A DNA stretch of 33,433 nucleotides, taken from contig JBBQJT010000038.1 in NCBI GenBank assembly GCA_038326165.1, positions 1 through 33,433 of the forward strand, in the 5' to 3' direction. Source of the DNA: JAEUUM01 sp038326165. Lineage in GTDB: Bacteria > Bacteroidota > Bacteroidia > Chitinophagales > Saprospiraceae. Numbering within the stretch: the first letter of the stretch is position 1; the number at the start of each line of letters is the position of its first letter. The notes below the pieces were generated by a model, which saw only the letters and a program-made list of their open reading frames with translations, was not told the origin of the DNA and did not search any database. Positions 1 through 7,673 of this stretch are shown here, in pieces. The position numbers and the translations under genes are program-made.

Positions 1-1
1 G

Positions 2-145
2 TATTGGCTACCCAAAAGTTGGTGGTTCAGTGATGATTCTTATCAACAACCTCGTAATTATATTTTAGAGAATCCAGGTGTGAAAATGGAAGCTCAAATT
101 ACTTCTGTGGTGCAGATTAGTCTTTTGAACCTTGTAACTGACTGA
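2..145 (+). CDS. C-terminal end of an unidentified protein (5' truncated by window edge)
   Basis: One frame is open from the first base to a TGA at 143-145, giving 47 residues that begin YWLPKSWWF and end in LLNLVTD. The other two forward frames stop early (near 31 and 66). The tail alternates polar and hydrophobic residues (KMEAQITSVVQISLLNL), which would suit an outer-membrane beta-strand, but that is inference. I do not recognise the family. A well-formed promoter follows the stop, so nadE is probably transcribed separately. Confidence 0.6.
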   Translation, partial: YWLPKSWWFSDDSYQQPRNYILENPGVKMEAQITSVVQISLLNLVTD

Positions 146-163
146 CCGCTACAAAAATTTCTA

Positions 164-191
164 TTGCTGATTTTAGCTTTCACTACCTTTG
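164..191 (+). promoter_or_regulatory. Bacteroidota-type promoter for nadE
   Basis: A -33 TTG (164-166) is followed after 17 nt by the -7 element TACCTTTG (184-191), a perfect match to TAnnTTTG. The expected transcription start lies about 4 nt past the -7 box, giving a leader of roughly 18 nt before the ATG at 213. This supports ATG 213 over the in-frame TTG at 189, which lies inside the -7 box. Confidence 0.65.
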
Positions 192-212
192 TATCAACAA
201 TCTACCCACTCA

Positions 213-1850
213 ATGCGAATAGCAATAGCCCAATTGAATTACCATATTGGCAATTTTGAAGCCAACCAACAAAAAATGTTGGATGCCATCGAGACAGCCA
301 TAACGGATAAGGCAGACTTGATTCTCTTTGGTGAATTAGCTACATGCGGCTATCCACCTAGAGATTTTTTGGAATTCAGAGACTTTATATCCAAGAGTGA
401 TGCAGTAATTCATACGCTTTTGTCAGCTTCAAAAGAGATTGCCATTGTAGTTGGAGCTCCAACGATCAATCCAGATGTGGAAGGGAAGGATCTTTATAAT
501 TCTGCTTTCTTCCTCTACAATGGTGTCATACAGCATATTGCGCACAAAGCATTGCTGCCTACTTACGATGTCTTCGATGAATACCGTTATTTTGAACCAG
601 CCAAGGAATTCAAAACAATTGAATTCAAAGGAAAAAGGATTGCCATTACCATTTGTGAGGATATCTGGAACGTGGGCAATGCGAATCCACTCTACACCAT
701 CTGCCCAATGGATGAAATGATTAATGAAAATCCCGATTTGATTCTCAATTTATCTGCTTCGCCTTTCAGTTTTGACCATGCCCAAGAGCGCATTCATACT
801 TGTAGAGCAAATGTAGCGCGTTATGGAATTCCTTTATTTTATGCCAACAGTGTAGGTGCACAAACCGAATTGATATTTGATGGTGGCTCACTGGTTGTTT
901 CACCCAATGGCAATGTCCATCATGAAATGTCATACTTTCAAGAAGAAGTTAAGGTATTTGACCTACAAGCCGTAAGGTTCGGACACAGTGAATTTGAGCA
1001 ACCAAAGGACAAAATGGCTTTGATCCATGATGCTGTTGTATTGGGAATTAAGGATTATTTCAAAAAACTTGGCTTCAAAAGCGCTATTTTAGGCCTAAGT
1101 GGAGGTGTGGATTCTGCCTTGACAGCAGCTCTCGCAGTTCGAGCACTAGGCAAAGAAAATGTACTAGGGATACTGATGCCTTCAGAGTTCAGTACAGGGC
1201 ATTCGGTAAGCGATGCTGAAGACTTAGCCAAAAGATTGGGCATCAAGTATGAAATTATTGCCATCAAATCAGTTTATGAATCTTTCATGAGTCAACTAAC
1301 ACCATTATTTGAAGATAAGGGGTTTGATGTGACGGAGGAGAATTTGCAAGCACGCGTGCGAGGTACTTTACTGATGGCTTTGTCCAATAAATTTGGCCAT
1401 ATTCTACTAAATACAACCAATAAGTCAGAATTTGCGGTGGGTTATGGTACGCTTTATGGTGACCTTTGTGGGGGCATCAGCGTCTTGGGCGATATTTACA
1501 AAACAGAGATTTATGATCTCGTGAAATATGTCAATTCAACTGAAAATGTGATTCCTGAAAACACAATTACCAAAGCGCCATCGGCAGAATTAAGGCCAGG
1601 ACAAAAAGATTCGGATAGCTTACCTGAATATCCGATATTGGATCCAATACTGAGGATGTATTTGGAACAAATGCTTGGACCAGACGAAATCATTGCCGCT
1701 GGTTATGACCCAACACTTGTGAAACGGATATTGCGCATGGTCAATATGAACGAATTCAAACGTCATCAATCAGCACCTGTACTTCGAGTGAGCAACAAAT
1801 CGTTTGGAGCCGGCAGAAGATTGCCAATTGTAGCAAAGTACTTGAGCTAA
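213..1850 (+). CDS. nadE: Glutamine-dependent NAD+ synthetase
   Basis: This cytoplasmic enzyme makes NAD+ from nicotinic acid adenine dinucleotide using ATP, with ammonia released from glutamine. The 545-residue product has the two expected domains. The N-terminal nitrilase-type glutaminase carries the Glu-Lys-Cys triad at about E41 (LILFGEL), K112 (AHKALLP) and C148 (ITICEDIW). The C-terminal synthetase carries the ATP pyrophosphatase P-loop SGGVDS at 296-301. The length is normal for the bacterial two-domain form. I start at ATG 213 because the protein then begins MRIAIAQLNY, as nitrilase domains do, and because the upstream TTG lies inside the promoter. It has its own promoter and is followed by porX on the same strand after 113 nt. 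Confidence 0.97.
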   Translation: MRIAIAQLNYHIGNFEANQQKMLDAIETAITDKADLILFGELATCGYPPRDFLEFRDFISKSDAVIHTLLSASKEIAIVVGAPTINPDVEGKDLYNSAFFLYNGVIQHIAHKALLPTYDVFDEYRYFEPAKEFKTIEFKGKRIAITICEDIWNVGNANPLYTICPMDEMINENPDLILNLSASPFSFDHAQERIHTCRANVARYGIPLFYANSVGAQTELIFDGGSLVVSPNGNVHHEMSYFQEEVKVFDLQAVRFGHSEFEQPKDKMALIHDAVVLGIKDYFKKLGFKSAILGLSGGVDSALTAALAVRALGKENVLGILMPSEFSTGHSVSDAEDLAKRLGIKYEIIAIKSVYESFMSQLTPLFEDKGFDVTEENLQARVRGTLLMALSNKFGHILLNTTNKSEFAVGYGTLYGDLCGGISVLGDIYKTEIYDLVKYVNSTENVIPENTITKAPSAELRPGQKDSDSLPEYPILDPILRMYLEQMLGPDEIIAAGYDPTLVKRILRMVNMNEFKRHQSAPVLRVSNKSFGAGRRLPIVAKYLS

Positions 1851-1862
1851 TAATTATTTCAC

Positions 1863-1895
1863 GAGCAAGGACAGAAGTATTTCCTTCAGTTGCTC
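1863..1895 (+). terminator. Possible weak hairpin after nadE
   Basis: GAGCAA (1863-1868) pairs with TTGCTC (1890-1895), and an inner GAAG/CTTC pair lies between them. No T-run follows directly, and the right arm overlaps the candidate porX -33 element. It may be an attenuator, a weak terminator or chance. Confidence 0.25.
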
Positions 1896-1921
1896 ATTTC
1901 ATGACAACTGTAATATTTTTT
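1890..1921 (+). promoter_or_regulatory. Candidate porX promoter
   Basis: TTG (1890-1892), 21 nt, then TATTTTTT (1914-1921), which matches TAnnTTTG except for the final base. It would give a leader of about 38 nt before the ATG at 1964. The mismatch and the T-rich context keep this tentative. Confidence 0.3.
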
Positions 1922-1963
1922 CTGCGTTAACCGTTCTATTACTTCTTAAATGCAAGCATAATA

Positions 1964-3523
1964 ATGGATACCATAAAAATTCTTTGGGCTGATGATGAAA
2001 TAGATCTTCTTAAACCACAACTGCTCTTCTTGGAGCAAAAAGGTTATGAAGTCATTACTGTGACCAATGGTTATGATGCGCTTGATGAATGTCGTGAAAA
2101 TAAAGAAATCGATATCATATTTCTGGATGAATCCATGCCGGGCTTATCTGGTTTGGAAACCCTCAACAAATTGAAGGATAGTTTTCCTCTGATTCCTGTG
2201 GTGATGATTACAAAGAATGAAGCGGAAAACATCATGGATGAAGCCATTGGCTCCCAGATAGCTGACTATTTGATCAAGCCTGTCAATCCCAATCAAATAC
2301 TGCTCTCACTCAAAAAAATAATTGACAACAAACGACTCTTTCAATCCAAAACATCATCGGATTATCAACAGGAATTTCGTCAGATTTTCACTCAAATCAA
2401 CAGTGGACTTGACTTTACAGAATGGACAGATGTTTACAAAAAGCTAATAGCATGGGAAATAAAACTCGATGCAGCGCAGAATGTGGACATGGCAGATATA
2501 TTATCCTCTCAAAAATCGGAAGCCAATCAGGAGTTTGCAAAGTTTGTGAGCAATCAATATGAATCGTGGGTTAATGGAAGCAACAAACAGATCCCAGTTA
2601 TGTCCAATACGGTGATGAGAACCAAGATTTTCCCGCACGTCAAAGACACAGTTCCTACAGTTGTGGTATTGTTGGATAATCTTCGATTCGACCAATGGAA
2701 AATGATAGAACCCATCATTTCCGAACTTTTTAGGATAGAGGAAGAAGACACCTTTTATTCCATTTTGCCTACCTCAACGCAATATAGCAGAAATGCAATA
2801 TTTGCCGGAATGATGCCACTTGAAATTGAAAAGGCCTTCCCCCAAATGTGGAAGAATGACATCGATGAAGGCGGAAAGAATATGTTCGAAGAGGCATTGT
2901 TGCTTGAGTCAATCAAGAAAAGTTTCAGAAAAGAAGTTAAAACGGAGTACATAAAAGTTACTAATGTAGCCGTTGCTAAAACATTGCAAGACAATGTATT
3001 GAATTATCTCAACAACAATTTAACGGTTATTGTGTACAATTTTATTGATATGTTGTCGCATGCACGAACTGAAATGGAAGTTTTGAAAGAGCTTGCCGGC
3101 GACGAAACCGCCTATCGGTCTTTGACCAAGTCATGGTTTCTGCATTCACCACTTTGGGCAGCATTGCAAAAATTGGCAGAGCGAGAAGTTCAGGTATTTT
3201 TCCTAACGGATCATGGAACCATACGTGTCAAGAATCCTTCAAAAGTGATAGGTGACAAAGAAACAACCTCCAACTTAAGGTACAAAGTGGGGAGAAATCT
3301 GCAATACGAACGCAAAGATGTTTATGAAATCCGTGATCCAAAGAAGGTGGGACTTCCCTCCCCAAATATCAGCTCCAGTTTTATATTTGCTAAACCTGAC
3401 TTGTTCTTCGTCTATCCCAACAATTACAACCACTTCATGAATTATTACCGCAACACCTTCCAGCACGGCGGAATATCATTAGAAGAAGTGATTTGTCCTG
3501 TTATCAGGGCAGTGAGTAGGTAG
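1964..3523 (+). CDS. porX: PorX: T9SS response regulator with PglZ phosphodiesterase domain
   Basis: The 519-residue product has an N-terminal CheY-like receiver (about 1-120) with acidic pocket D10/D11, phospho-acceptor D55 (IFLDESMPG), T83 and K105 (YLIKPV). A helical linker leads to a PglZ, alkaline-phosphatase-fold domain. Probable metal and catalytic residues are D238 and D243 (LLDNLRFDQW), the Thr residues of ILPTSTQ (270-272), D416-H417 (LTDHGT) and H501 (QHGGIS). Receiver plus PglZ is the architecture of PorX, partner of the sensor PorY, which controls T9SS genes and contacts the secretion motor. The PglZ domain of characterised PorX proteins cleaves oligonucleotides. All key residues appear intact. 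It ends 9 nt from the convergent 148-aa gene. No PorY kinase is in the window. Confidence 0.95.
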   Translation: MDTIKILWADDEIDLLKPQLLFLEQKGYEVITVTNGYDALDECRENKEIDIIFLDESMPGLSGLETLNKLKDSFPLIPVVMITKNEAENIMDEAIGSQIADYLIKPVNPNQILLSLKKIIDNKRLFQSKTSSDYQQEFRQIFTQINSGLDFTEWTDVYKKLIAWEIKLDAAQNVDMADILSSQKSEANQEFAKFVSNQYESWVNGSNKQIPVMSNTVMRTKIFPHVKDTVPTVVVLLDNLRFDQWKMIEPIISELFRIEEEDTFYSILPTSTQYSRNAIFAGMMPLEIEKAFPQMWKNDIDEGGKNMFEEALLLESIKKSFRKEVKTEYIKVTNVAVAKTLQDNVLNYLNNNLTVIVYNFIDMLSHARTEMEVLKELAGDETAYRSLTKSWFLHSPLWAALQKLAEREVQVFFLTDHGTIRVKNPSKVIGDKETTSNLRYKVGRNLQYERKDVYEIRDPKKVGLPSPNISSSFIFAKPDLFFVYPNNYNHFMNYYRNTFQHGGISLEEVICPVIRAVSR

Positions 3524-3532
3524 GTGGATAGT

Positions 3533-3979
3533 TTAAATTGCCTTTTCAATAGCTGCCGATGCGAGATATCTTGGCTTGAAATAAGTATTGTAACGGATTG
3601 AATTGGGCTTGAAACGGATTATACTTCCAAATGCACCTTTACCATTCAAATAAATACGGGCTATGTTGAACAACAAGAACTTTCCTTCCTCTACACGCGC
3701 TATTTGGTTGTAACTGTATTTTGCAGTTCTGAAGTAATTTGATACGTAAAAATAATCTTCGTCGCAATCGATTCGCATGATACGATAACTGGTTCTGTAT
3801 AAAAAAAGCAATATCAATACAAAACCTAGGGCAAAGAAAAGTCTTAATGTTACCAAATTGGTTTGGGTTTCTACCTCAGACATCCATAATGCCATATTAC
3901 CTATTATAAAAAATACAATAAGGAAAGTCGGTACAAACAAACGGTAAAACATAGTGGCTGAACTAGATATCTGCTGCAT
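3533..3979 (-). CDS. Small membrane protein with two TM helices and PH-like C-terminal region
   Basis: The 148-residue product is not one I can name. It has two hydrophobic helices near the N terminus (about 10-32 and 43-66). A roughly 80-residue cytosolic region follows, with strand-like segments (DEDYFYVSNYF, YSYNQIARVEEGKF, GSIIRFKP) that recall bacterial PH-like domains. That resemblance is inference. The ATG lies 4 nt after the tatC stop, so it is almost certainly co-transcribed with tatC. An alternative start at Met10 would remove a short polar leader. It ends 9 nt from porX, with no visible bidirectional terminator. Confidence 0.75.
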   Translation of the reverse strand: MQQISSSATMFYRLFVPTFLIVFFIIGNMALWMSEVETQTNLVTLRLFFALGFVLILLFLYRTSYRIMRIDCDEDYFYVSNYFRTAKYSYNQIARVEEGKFLLFNIARIYLNGKGAFGSIIRFKPNSIRYNTYFKPRYLASAAIEKAI

Positions 3980-3983
3980 AATA

Positions 3984-4808
3984 TTATATTTCGGCTAAGG
4001 CTTTTTCTTTTCGGTTATACTCTCTTCGTGACACACCAATGCTAATTTCATACAATAGGAACAATGGTATCATGACCAAAACTTGACTCAATACATCCGG
4101 TGGAGTAATTACTCCTGCTAGCAATGCAATGATTACTACTGCGTGCCTTCGATAATTCTTGAGAAAATCAGGTGTCATAATTCCTATCTTAGTTAAAAAG
4201 TAAATAACAACTGGCATTTCAAACACCAATCCTACAGGCATTGTCAACATGGTTAGGTAACCAACATATGAGCTCAAGGTAGGCGTATTGATCGCTCCCA
4301 CAGAATAACTTGCCAAGAAGGATATCCCGAAAGGTGCCAGAATAAAATATCCAAATGATACGCCCAATACAAAAAGGAAGGTACAAATACCAACTATTCC
4401 AGATATGGCCTGGCGTTCGGTTTTGTATAAGCCTGGTCTGATAAATCGCCAAAGTTCCCATATCACATAAGGACAGGTTACCAAAAGGCCCAACCAGAAA
4501 CACACATACATACTCACTGAAAATTGCTCACCCAATTCTCGGGTTACCAAATCAAATTTTGGAGGCGAATAACAAAATGTAGGACCCAATTTGCAAATCC
4601 ACTTGAAAGTTGGAAAATCGGGATCTTTGGGATAAAGGATTATATTTTTAAAAACCCATTCTTGAAATGAAAAAACCACACCAGCTCCTATTGCAACGCC
4701 AATAGCCGAGCGAAAAAGATGCCAACGCAGCTCCTCTAAGTGATCAAGAAATCCCATCTCTTTGCCACCTTGATCTATTTTATCTACGTCGTGCTGATCT
4801 AAAGCCAT
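3984..4808 (-). CDS. tatC: Twin-arginine translocase subunit TatC
   Basis: TatC is the inner-membrane receptor of the Tat pathway, which exports folded proteins with twin-arginine signals. The 274-residue product has the cytosolic N-terminal motif MGFLDHLEELRW that contacts the RR signal, six predicted membrane helices, and the conserved ELWRFIRPGLYKTER segment in the first cytosolic loop. The first periplasmic loop is longer than in E. coli (it includes WICKLGPTFCYSPPKF), as is usual in Bacteroidota. TatA/TatE is not in the window. A promoter with a good -7 box lies just upstream, and the small membrane protein gene follows after 4 nt. Met18 (MGFLDHL) is an alternative start. Confidence 0.96.
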   Translation of the reverse strand: MALDQHDVDKIDQGGKEMGFLDHLEELRWHLFRSAIGVAIGAGVVFSFQEWVFKNIILYPKDPDFPTFKWICKLGPTFCYSPPKFDLVTRELGEQFSVSMYVCFWLGLLVTCPYVIWELWRFIRPGLYKTERQAISGIVGICTFLFVLGVSFGYFILAPFGISFLASYSVGAINTPTLSSYVGYLTMLTMPVGLVFEMPVVIYFLTKIGIMTPDFLKNYRRHAVVIIALLAGVITPPDVLSQVLVMIPLFLLYEISIGVSRREYNRKEKALAEI

Positions 4809-4831
4809 CTCAAGTTTTCGATAATGCGCTG

Positions 4832-4865
4832 CAAAGTTACTAATTCAAGTCAAAGACTTAGACAA
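4832..4865 (-). promoter_or_regulatory. Bacteroidota-type promoter for tatC
   Basis: Read on the - strand: TTG (4865-4863), 23 nt, then TAACTTTG (4839-4832), a perfect TAnnTTTG. The -7 box ends 23 nt before the tatC ATG. It lies between the DUF5706 stop and tatC, so tatC starts its own transcript rather than depending on the upstream locus. Confidence 0.5.
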
Positions 4866-4910
4866 TTGCTGAGTTAATTCGATAATTAGAGTAGAAATAA
4901 ATAACAAGGT

Positions 4911-5483
4911 TTAATGAAAGGCCAATGCCCAGACAAATAAGCTGACACTGACTATAAATCCTACAGTGAATATTTGATAGGCAACTGATAGAAAGCGGTA
5001 CTTGATGGCCAACAATTGGCCGTTGTAATACATTTCACGCTTTAAATTATCTAAAATCGCATCTTGATCTTGTAACATATTCCCCACTTCCTGAAGATAT
5101 TCATTTAATTCCAATTGGGTGTAATGTGCAAAAGAAGTCAGATTTTGCCTTCTACTTTCACCTTGTAGTTCCTTTAATTGTATTGAAATAACTCTAGGGC
5201 GTGCTGACAAAACTGCAAAAATTAAAGACACCAGACTAGAAATCAGAAAAACCAAAACTGGAATAATCAGCCTAGAACCTTCTGCCATAATATTCTGGTA
5301 CGTAGAAAATGAAATTAACGCACCGGTCAATATGGCATTGACGCTGATCATGATATGTGCTTTACTATCAGCCATAGAGCTCAACTCAGTATGGTTTCTA
5401 AAGTTGATTCTAAAATAGCTTTCTACGCTTGATTGTAGCTTTCGCGACATGCGAGGAATTTGGGATCCTAACTGCTCATCCAT
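4911..5483 (-). CDS. DUF5706 membrane protein, Pycsar effector (PycTM)-like
   Basis: The 190-residue product matches my memory of DUF5706, the family that includes Pycsar transmembrane effectors. It has the signature segment MADSKAHIMISVNAI at the start of the first helix, then a second helix (IIPVLVFLISSLVSLIFAVL). A soluble helical region contains FAHYTQLELNEYLQ, DQDAILDNLK and the typical YNGQLLAIKYRFL, leading into a final helix. Known Pycsar effectors respond to cCMP or cUMP and damage the membrane, but DUF5706 proteins also occur outside defence. No nucleotide cyclase or HD domain is in this window. I start at ATG 5483, 17 nt after the OmpA-family stop; an in-frame TTG at 5504 would overlap that stop. 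It is the last gene of the adhesin locus. Confidence 0.8.
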   Translation of the reverse strand: MDEQLGSQIPRMSRKLQSSVESYFRINFRNHTELSSMADSKAHIMISVNAILTGALISFSTYQNIMAEGSRLIIPVLVFLISSLVSLIFAVLSARPRVISIQLKELQGESRRQNLTSFAHYTQLELNEYLQEVGNMLQDQDAILDNLKREMYYNGQLLAIKYRFLSVAYQIFTVGFIVSVSLFVWALAFH

Positions 5484-5500
5484 TCTGGAGGTGGTTTGGT

Positions 5501-7597
5501 TCAATTCCGTTTTGGATCAATCACTTCAGGGCCTTTATTCCCGTATTTCACGTCAATCTTATCTTCCATAGCCGTCACTCGAACTTCAGTTCTGCGGTTG
5601 TATTGATATTCTTCTTCGGTACAGTTTACATCGTCCTTGCACTTGTTTCGCGGTTCTTCTTCTCCCTTACCTTGGGTAGTAATTCGATCACTATTGATCC
5701 CTTTGCTTATCAGGTAGTTCTTAGCAGAAATAGCACGTTGTATTGACAATTCTTTATTGTAGGCCTTCTCTCCTCTTGAATCCGTATGCGCAGTCAATTC
5801 AATGCTCATTGTTGGATACATTGCCATTAACTTATATAAAGCGTCCAATTCTTGACCAGCACCTGCGCGAATGTATGCATTGTTGAAATCATAATATATA
5901 TTGTCCAGCACTATGACAGTTCCTTTAGCAATAGAGCCAGATCCACCAGATTCAATTGAGGCTACGGGTGTATTATCAAATGGCAACAATCTGACTTCAC
6001 CAGGGAGTTCAGCTTTATTGCCCTTGGGATTATTTACATTGAGTATACCTTGGATGTAACCTTGTTGTTCTGCTCTGATTATTGCAGTGCATCCTGCTGC
6101 CAAACACAATTCAAAATGTCCTTCACCATCAGCTTTGACATCTATGATTTTGCCATCGCAAGAAGTTTTGATACTGACTTGAGCAAACGGAATTGCAGCA
6201 CCGGTTTTTTGATTGATGACTTTACCATTGACATTGGCGCAATCTTTTATTTGCAGAGGTATTCTGATCTCTTGATCACTGGTTGGCGCGCTTGAAGTAT
6301 AATAATGCTCTTTTAACAAATACCCAGGTTTTTTAACAAAGATTAAGTAATTGGAATTTGGCTCCAATTGAGTTGTCAAGCTGCCACTCTCATCTGAAAA
6401 TCCAAGTGGAGTGTCAAGGTTAAAAATCTTTTTTCGGGCAAGTTGGATCTGCACCTGATTGTCATCTTTGTTGCCCTCGTTTATCAATTCCACTTCATAC
6501 AAAGCATCATTGTCCGAAGCGCCATTTTTATCTGTCTTGAGCAAATAAACAACTGCTCCTGGCACCCAATCACGTGAGGCTTCATCAAATATTTTAAGAC
6601 TGATATTGAATTTTGGTATAGCAAAGTTCACCAAGGGGCCACCTTCGGTGCTCCATGAATAGATATCGTCTTGGCCTATGCCACCTGATCTGTTGGAAGA
6701 GAAAAAACCTTTGGTGCCGTCTTTTGATACAATGAAACCCAGATCATCCTTTGTACTATTGATCGGTTCCGGCAAAACGATTGGTTCAAATCCGTCAATC
6801 CTATTCACATCTGTATAAAAAACATCCAAGCCTCCAGAACCACCATGTCCTGAAGATGAAAAGAACAACACATCGTTGTTGAAAATATTAGGAAATAATT
6901 CATTGCCTGCTGTATTCACTTTAGGACCAAGATTCTTGGGAGCAGACCACCTATCCGCTATTTTATCCACAACGTATAAATCCATACCGCCATAGCCACC
7001 TGGTCTGTTGCTGCTAAAGTACAACTTTGAACCATCCGCAGACAGAGATGGGTGAGCCGTTGAAAAATTATCTGAACAAAACGGAAGTTCGTTGATGGCA
7101 ACCCATTCGTTGTCACCTCGAACTGCTTGATATATTTTAAGATTTGTTATCCCTTTTTTATCAGATTTCGCTTGCCCAGATGCATTGTTGTTGCTTGTAA
7201 AATAAATAACATCTTCTAAATTACTGAAGCTCACCGGGCCTTCATTGTTAGGGGTGTTGATGTATTGAGAGAATTTGTCAGGAGGCAAAGGGAGTCCAGA
7301 ATTATCCAATTCTGAATAAAAAAGCTCATAAAATGTTTCTCCTGTTTTTCTGTCAACAGGTCCATTTTTGAGGCGACTTGATACAAATACGATACCATTG
7401 TTGTAATAGCAAGGAGAATAATCAGTGGCTTTGCTATTGATTTTGTCGGCATTATTGATGAATACCTTTATGTCTCCGCGTTCATATAGCTTAGCTGAAG
7501 ACTTCGACTTGGAGGTCTCTTGTGCTTGCAAAGTATTCACAAACATGTAAACAAATAAAAAAGTAAAGCATAAAAACTTATTGATCCTGATCTTCAT
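5501..7597 (-). CDS. PD40 propeller, carboxypeptidase-like (CRD) and OmpA domain protein, PorE-like
   Basis: The 698-residue exported protein starts at ATG 7597 (MKIRINKFLCF...), which gives a clean signal peptide ending near LQAQ; the longer open frame lacks one. In order it has a KSKSSAKLYER segment, WD40-like PD40 repeats (about 60-330, e.g. YFSSNRPGGYGGMDLY and FFSSNRSGGIGQDDIY), a linker, a carboxypeptidase-regulatory-like domain (about 450-520) and an OmpA-type peptidoglycan-binding domain (about 557-680, with LTAHTDSRGEKAYN and YNRRTEVRV). PD40-CRD-OmpA is the core of PorE, a T9SS periplasmic protein, but the TPR region of PorE is missing here. It probably links the outer-membrane complex of this locus to peptidoglycan. 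Confidence 0.88.
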   Translation of the reverse strand: MKIRINKFLCFTFLFVYMFVNTLQAQETSKSKSSAKLYERGDIKVFINNADKINSKATDYSPCYYNNGIVFVSSRLKNGPVDRKTGETFYELFYSELDNSGLPLPPDKFSQYINTPNNEGPVSFSNLEDVIYFTSNNNASGQAKSDKKGITNLKIYQAVRGDNEWVAINELPFCSDNFSTAHPSLSADGSKLYFSSNRPGGYGGMDLYVVDKIADRWSAPKNLGPKVNTAGNELFPNIFNNDVLFFSSSGHGGSGGLDVFYTDVNRIDGFEPIVLPEPINSTKDDLGFIVSKDGTKGFFSSNRSGGIGQDDIYSWSTEGGPLVNFAIPKFNISLKIFDEASRDWVPGAVVYLLKTDKNGASDNDALYEVELINEGNKDDNQVQIQLARKKIFNLDTPLGFSDESGSLTTQLEPNSNYLIFVKKPGYLLKEHYYTSSAPTSDQEIRIPLQIKDCANVNGKVINQKTGAAIPFAQVSIKTSCDGKIIDVKADGEGHFELCLAAGCTAIIRAEQQGYIQGILNVNNPKGNKAELPGEVRLLPFDNTPVASIESGGSGSIAKGTVIVLDNIYYDFNNAYIRAGAGQELDALYKLMAMYPTMSIELTAHTDSRGEKAYNKELSIQRAISAKNYLISKGINSDRITTQGKGEEEPRNKCKDDVNCTEEEYQYNRRTEVRVTAMEDKIDVKYGNKGPEVIDPKRN

Positions 7598-7614
7598 AAT
7601 TAAATTGTACTTGA

Positions 7615-7648
7615 CAAAATTAACGCTATTCCTTATATAATTCCCCAA
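7615..7648 (-). promoter_or_regulatory. Internal promoter upstream of the OmpA-family gene
   Basis: Read on the - strand: TTG (7648-7646), 23 nt, then TAATTTTG (7622-7615), a perfect -7 element. It lies in the 76-nt gap between the two propeller genes, and its -7 box ends 17 nt before ATG 7597. The OmpA-family and DUF5706 genes could therefore be expressed without the adhesin. Confidence 0.5.
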
Positions 7649-7673
7649 TAAGGCATTTGCTTATCACTTGGCA

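Noticed and set aside
189..212. Longer nadE start at TTG 189
   Set aside because: The TTG is part of the perfect -7 promoter box, and nitrilase domains begin close to MRIAIAQ, encoded from ATG 213.
3524..3532. Bidirectional terminator between porX and the convergent 148-aa gene
   Set aside because: The gap is 9 nt with no inverted repeat or T-run; any terminator would lie inside a coding region and none was seen.
5484..5504. TTG start of the DUF5706 gene overlapping the upstream stop
   Set aside because: An ATG 21 nt downstream in the same frame needs no rare start codon; an overlap-based coupling claim would rest only on the TTG.
5429..5746. A 105-codon + strand frame across the DUF5706/OmpA gene junction
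   Set aside because: It lies opposite two confident genes and has no family features; the hydrophobic run is the complement of the OmpA domain coding sequence.
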